Source: Erysipelotrichaceae bacterium (GTDB lineage Bacteria; Bacillota_I; Bacilli_A; Erysipelotrichales; Erysipelotrichaceae). From it: a DNA stretch of 17,539 nucleotides. Both the position numbers and the translations under genes were made by a program. Where the stretch lies: NCBI GenBank assembly GCA_030533035.1, contig JAUNJW010000008.1:1-17539 (forward strand). The letters are read 5' to 3'. Positions 15,112-17,539 of the stretch are shown one piece after another (the stretch's first letter is position 1; each line of letters starts with the position of its first letter). The notes beneath the pieces are model-generated. The model did not search any database and was not told the DNA's origin. It worked only from the letters and a program-made list of their open reading frames with translations.

Positions 15112-16883
15112 ATAAAGAACTTGAGATAGGATGTTTCATCCATCAGCCAGAGGATCGGATGATCCGCGTTCTGCTGGGTCACCGACACCTGGCGCAGAAT
15201 CACGCCGGCCTCGGCAGCGGCCTCTTTCAGCATCTGCTCAAACAGGGCTGTTTCCATATATCTTGAACAGGAACAGGTTGCCAGGTACCCGCCGCCGGCC
15301 AGCAGCTCCATGGCCCGCCGGTTGATCCGCTTGTATCCGTTGTAGGCCTTGAGAACGGTTTTCCTGGATTTGGTAAATGCCGGCGGATCAAGAATGATAA
15401 AGTCAAACTGCCCTTTCTCCAGACTGTCCAGATACTCAAACACATCCGCCTGAACAAAGCGCATTCTGTTTTCCAGATGGTTCAGCTTCGCGTTGGCAAG
15501 TCCCTGCTCAAGAGCCGCGGCCGACACGTCGACAGCCGTGACTTCCTCAGCTTCACCCATTGCCGCGTTGAGGGCAAAGCCGCCAGTATGGGTGAAGCAG
15601 TCAAGAACCTTATGGCCATACGCCATTTTCCTGACCAGAAGGCGGTTGGACTTCTGATCCAGGAAATAGCCTGTCTTCTGGCCGTTGATGTAATCGACAT
15701 ACAGCTTCAGGCCGTTTTCCTCAATCACAGCCGGGCATTGGGCCGATGTTCCGTTCCAGAAACCGGTGTACTGCCCGAGGCCTTCCTTGGCGCGGGAAGG
15801 AATATCATTTCTTTCATAGACAGCTTTGACAGGAATGCCGTCCCCTGAAATCTCCTCCAGGAGGATTTCATAGATCATGTCCCTGATTTTCTCAAAGCCC
15901 ATGTTGGAGATCTGGGTGACAAGAACGTCATTGTAGCGGTCGGCGACAAGACCCGGCAGCCGGTCGGCTTCGGAGAAGATCATCCGGCAGCACCCGATAT
16001 TATTTCTCTCAACTGTGCGCCGGAAGGATACAGCTTCCCGGATTCTAAGGCGGAAGAATTCGCGGTCAATCAGCTCATTTTCATCACGGCTCAGGATCCT
16101 GACTGTCACATGCGAGCATGAAGAATAGAAACCCCTGGCGATGAACGTGCCATCCTGGCCAAGGATGCAGACAACACCGCCGTCCTGACAGTCAGCCGAT
16201 GCGAAAACCGCATTGTTGGCATACATCCACATCTGCCCTTTTTCCAGGAACTGCTGTCCCTGGCGGCTGATGATGACATGCGGCTCACTGCAATGCCGGC
16301 TGAATCTTTCTTCCATTTCCCGGCGGACAGAGCTCAGATATTCAAATTCCCGGCGGTAGCGCTCAACCCGCCTGTAATCTTTCTGGCTGGGTTCAGCGAT
16401 TCTGGAAAGGTCGCTGTTATGGGTCAGGTCGGCCAGCTTGACACATACCGCGTCATAATTCTTCGCAATCCTGGCAATATAATCCTCCCGCGTCTCATTT
16501 TCGCGGTGGGTCATCGAATCGACGCAGGCCAGCACCCTTTCGCTCATGCCGAGGTTTTTCAGATCCTCATAAGTGACTTCTGTGTCTTCGATCACGTCAT
16601 GCAGCAAAGCGCCAATAACGGCCGCGAAGGAGCCTCTTGTCAGGGAAGACACCTTCACGGGATGTGAAATGTAATCTCTGCCTGCCTTGTCAGTCTGGCC
16701 TTTATGGGCTCTGCGCGCTGTTTCCAGCGCACACAGATACATTTCCGCCTCTTCATCCGGGATGATTTCATACTGCGGCGGCAGCGGTGCGTCAGTCCAT
16801 ACGCCCGCCAGCGGATCCAGTTTCTGGTTTTCCGGCTCAGTGCGGTAAATGGCATTGCCGTTTCCGTGATCATAACAATACAT
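15096..16883 (-). CDS. Fusion of a Rel/SpoT-like HD hydrolase domain with an RlmI-type rRNA cytosine methyltransferase
   Basis: 595 residues from ATG at 16883, with a strong AAGGAGG site 5 bases upstream. A longer frame to 17000 runs into the tRNA gene and is rejected. Residues about 45-170 match the HD domain of (p)ppGpp hydrolases: RRAHKGQ (His60), YISHP (His74), LLHDVIEDTE (His95, Asp96, Glu99, Asp100) and KLADLTHNSDL (Asp152). Residues about 203-285 look like a PUA domain (VIISRQGQQFLEKGQMWMY). Residues about 300-595 are a class I SAM methyltransferase like RlmI, with VLDCFTHTGGFALNAA (427-441), ILDPPAFTKSR (497-507) and catalytic-type Cys538 (CSCS). RlmI makes m5C1962 in E. coli 23S rRNA. 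The joining segment (170-203) is helical and basic. I see no frame break. No clear promoter lies between it and the tRNA. Confidence 0.88.
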   Translation of the reverse strand: MYCYDHGNGNAIYRTEPENQKLDPLAGVWTDAPLPPQYEIIPDEEAEMYLCALETARRAHKGQTDKAGRDYISHPVKVSSLTRGSFAAVIGALLHDVIEDTEVTYEDLKNLGMSERVLACVDSMTHRENETREDYIARIAKNYDAVCVKLADLTHNSDLSRIAEPSQKDYRRVERYRREFEYLSSVRREMEERFSRHCSEPHVIISRQGQQFLEKGQMWMYANNAVFASADCQDGGVVCILGQDGTFIARGFYSSCSHVTVRILSRDENELIDREFFRLRIREAVSFRRTVERNNIGCCRMIFSEADRLPGLVADRYNDVLVTQISNMGFEKIRDMIYEILLEEISGDGIPVKAVYERNDIPSRAKEGLGQYTGFWNGTSAQCPAVIEENGLKLYVDYINGQKTGYFLDQKSNRLLVRKMAYGHKVLDCFTHTGGFALNAAMGEAEEVTAVDVSAAALEQGLANAKLNHLENRMRFVQADVFEYLDSLEKGQFDFIILDPPAFTKSRKTVLKAYNGYKRINRRAMELLAGGGYLATCSCSRYMETALFEQMLKEAAAEAGVILRQVSVTQQNADHPILWLMDETSYLKFFIFQII

Positions 16884-16908
16884 GCCGGCCTCCTTCCGTT
16901 TTCCTTTG

Positions 16909-16952
16909 AAAAATGAAAAGCGGCGGTTGTCTGAAATAAACAACACCGCTTT
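16909..16952 (-). terminator. Candidate terminator after tRNA-Leu
   Basis: A long hairpin of about 13 bp pairs AAAGCGGTG plus TTGT with ACAA plus CGCCGCTTT, with one bulged C. It is followed by TCATTTTTC on the minus strand. The tail is imperfect, so termination may be partial, and it lies ahead of the downstream coding gene, which has no obvious promoter of its own. Confidence 0.55.
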
Positions 16953-16959
16953 CTGAATA

Positions 16960-17046
16960 TGGTGCCCGTGGCCGGACTCGAACCGGCACGGTGTCGCCAC
17001 CGGGAGATTTTGAGTCTCCTACGTCTACCAATTCCATCACACGGGC
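16960..17046 (-). tRNA. tRNA-Leu (anticodon CAA)
   Basis: An 87-base class II tRNA with the CCA end encoded. The acceptor stem is GCCCGTG / CACGGGC. The D arm contains GGAATTGGTAGAC. The anticodon stem GGAGA / TCTCC encloses loop CTCAAAA, with anticodon CAA at 17012-17010. A long variable arm (CGGTGGCGACACCG) is present, and the T arm is GCCGG-TTCGAGT-CCGGC. It reads UUG leucine codons. Confidence 0.97.
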
Positions 17047-17060
17047 AGGAATGCTTAATT

Positions 17061-17089
17061 ATTTTAGAACATGGTTCCTTCAAATGCAA
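17061..17089 (-). promoter_or_regulatory. Promoter of tRNA-Leu
   Basis: TTGCAT at 17089-17084, an exact 17-base spacer and TAAAAT at 17066-17061 (5/6 to the -10), placing initiation about 7 bases before the mature tRNA 5' end. It sits directly after the hairpin that follows the EF-G gene. Confidence 0.62.
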
Positions 17090-17091
17090 TA

Positions 17092-17117
17092 ACAGAGGCC
17101 GCCGGAGCGGCCCCTGT
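17092..17117 (-). terminator. Hairpin after the EF-G gene
   Basis: An 11-bp GC-rich stem ACAGGGGCCGC / GCGGCCTCTGT (one G-U) with loop TCCG, 25 bases past the EF-G stop. The T-run after it is short (TTATTGCATTT), so termination may be incomplete. Confidence 0.68.
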
Positions 17118-17141
17118 ATTGTATTGATTCTGATTGAAAGA

Positions 17142-17539
17142 TTATTCAGCCTGTCTTGCCTTGGCTTCAGCGATGACCTTGTCAGCGACTTCCTTCGGTG
17201 CTGTCTGGTATCTGTCGAAGGCCATGACATATCTGCCTCTGCCCTGGGTCATGGCACGCAGTTCGTTTGCGTATGTCAGCATTTCAGCGACAGGAACTTC
17301 AGCGTGGATGACCTGGTCGCCTTCATCATTGACAGCCATATCCATGATGAGACCGCGTCTCTTTGTGATGTCGCCCATCAGAGTACCTGTGTATTCTTCC
17401 GGAGCGATGACTGTAACCTTGCCGATCGGTTCGAGCAGAGCCGGCTTGGCATTCGGCATAGCCTTGTTGTATGCGAGTCTCGCAGCTTCCTTGAAGGCAA
17501 CTTCCTTGGAGTCTACAGGATGGTAGGAACCGTCGAACA
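17142..17539 (-). CDS. fusA: Elongation factor G, C-terminal part (N-terminus beyond window)
   Basis: The last 131 residues of an open frame entering from the right edge; the first full codon reads FDGSYHPVDSKE. This is the end of EF-G domain IV and all of domain V: KPALLEPIGKVTVIAPEEYTG, MGDITKRRGLI, VIHAEVPVAEMLTYANELRAMTQGRG and FDRYQTAP. EF-G is the GTPase that drives ribosomal translocation; the GTPase domain itself is not in the window. The wording LLEPIGKV and the AKARQAE tail also fit the second EF-G paralogue common in clostridia, so it may not be the main fusA copy of the str operon. The tRNA gene and absence of tuf downstream are consistent with a separate locus. Confidence 0.88.
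   Translation of the reverse strand, partial: FDGSYHPVDSKEVAFKEAARLAYNKAMPNAKPALLEPIGKVTVIAPEEYTGTLMGDITKRRGLIMDMAVNDEGDQVIHAEVPVAEMLTYANELRAMTQGRGRYVMAFDRYQTAPKEVADKVIAEAKARQAE

Noticed and set aside
16884..17000. N-terminal extension of the HD-methyltransferase frame
   Set aside because: It would overlap the tRNA-Leu 3' end and the hairpin; the ATG at 16883 has an AAGGAGG site.
1..17539. CRISPR array, insertion sequence, phage or other mobile element
   Set aside because: I saw no regularly spaced repeats, transposase-like or phage-like proteins, or terminal inverted repeats by reading; the genes are ordinary chromosomal ones with uniform orientation.

Overview
This window looks like a chromosomal segment of a Bacillota (Firmicutes) bacterium. 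Evidence: a T-box leader on the biosynthetic operon, the short-form HisG plus HisZ pair, strong AGGAG-type ribosome sites, sigma-A-like promoters and hairpin/U-tract terminators. GC is moderate. The mix of genes would suit an anaerobic gut lineage such as Erysipelotrichales, but that placement is inference. Every supported gene is on the minus strand, so transcription runs from high to low coordinates. Both edges cut a gene.

Reading in the direction of transcription: the C-terminal part of an elongation factor G (17539-17142) is followed by a hairpin. Next comes tRNA-Leu(CAA) with its own promoter (17046-16960). Then comes an unusual single protein joining a Rel/SpoT-like HD hydrolase domain to an RlmI-type rRNA cytosine methyltransferase (16883-15096). 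A two-gene operon follows with an extended -10 promoter: a SerA-type D-3-phosphoglycerate dehydrogenase with an ACT domain, and a LarA-family nickel-pincer racemase one base downstream, closed by a clear terminator. A 140-residue protein of unknown function has its own promoter and terminator. Next is a family 2 glycosyltransferase whose last ~115 residues look like a MarR-type winged helix. Then come an SSB-like OB-fold protein and, overlapping it by 4 bases, a surface protein with prealbumin-like (SpaA/Cna-B type) repeats and one C-terminal membrane segment.

The left half is a complete-looking ten-gene histidine operon in the order hisZ-hisG-hisD-hisC-hisB-hisH-hisA-hisF-hisI-hisE (8567-1228). 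It is preceded by a promoter and a T-box leader with a CAC (His) specifier and a leader terminator, and followed by an intrinsic terminator. All nine junctions overlap: eight by the 4-base ATGA arrangement and hisG/hisD by 17 bases, so translation is probably coupled throughout. Together the genes encode the route from PRPP and ATP to histidine except histidinol-phosphate phosphatase, since HisB here is only the dehydratase; that enzyme must be encoded elsewhere. Uncharged tRNA-His should allow read-through of the leader terminator.

Below the operon is the N-terminal 369 residues of a DUF5060/DUF4038-type glycoside hydrolase without a signal peptide, running off the left edge.

The most unusual items are the HD-methyltransferase fusion, the glycosyltransferase-MarR fusion and the SSB/surface-protein overlap. 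I saw no CRISPR array, insertion sequence, phage gene or replication origin.
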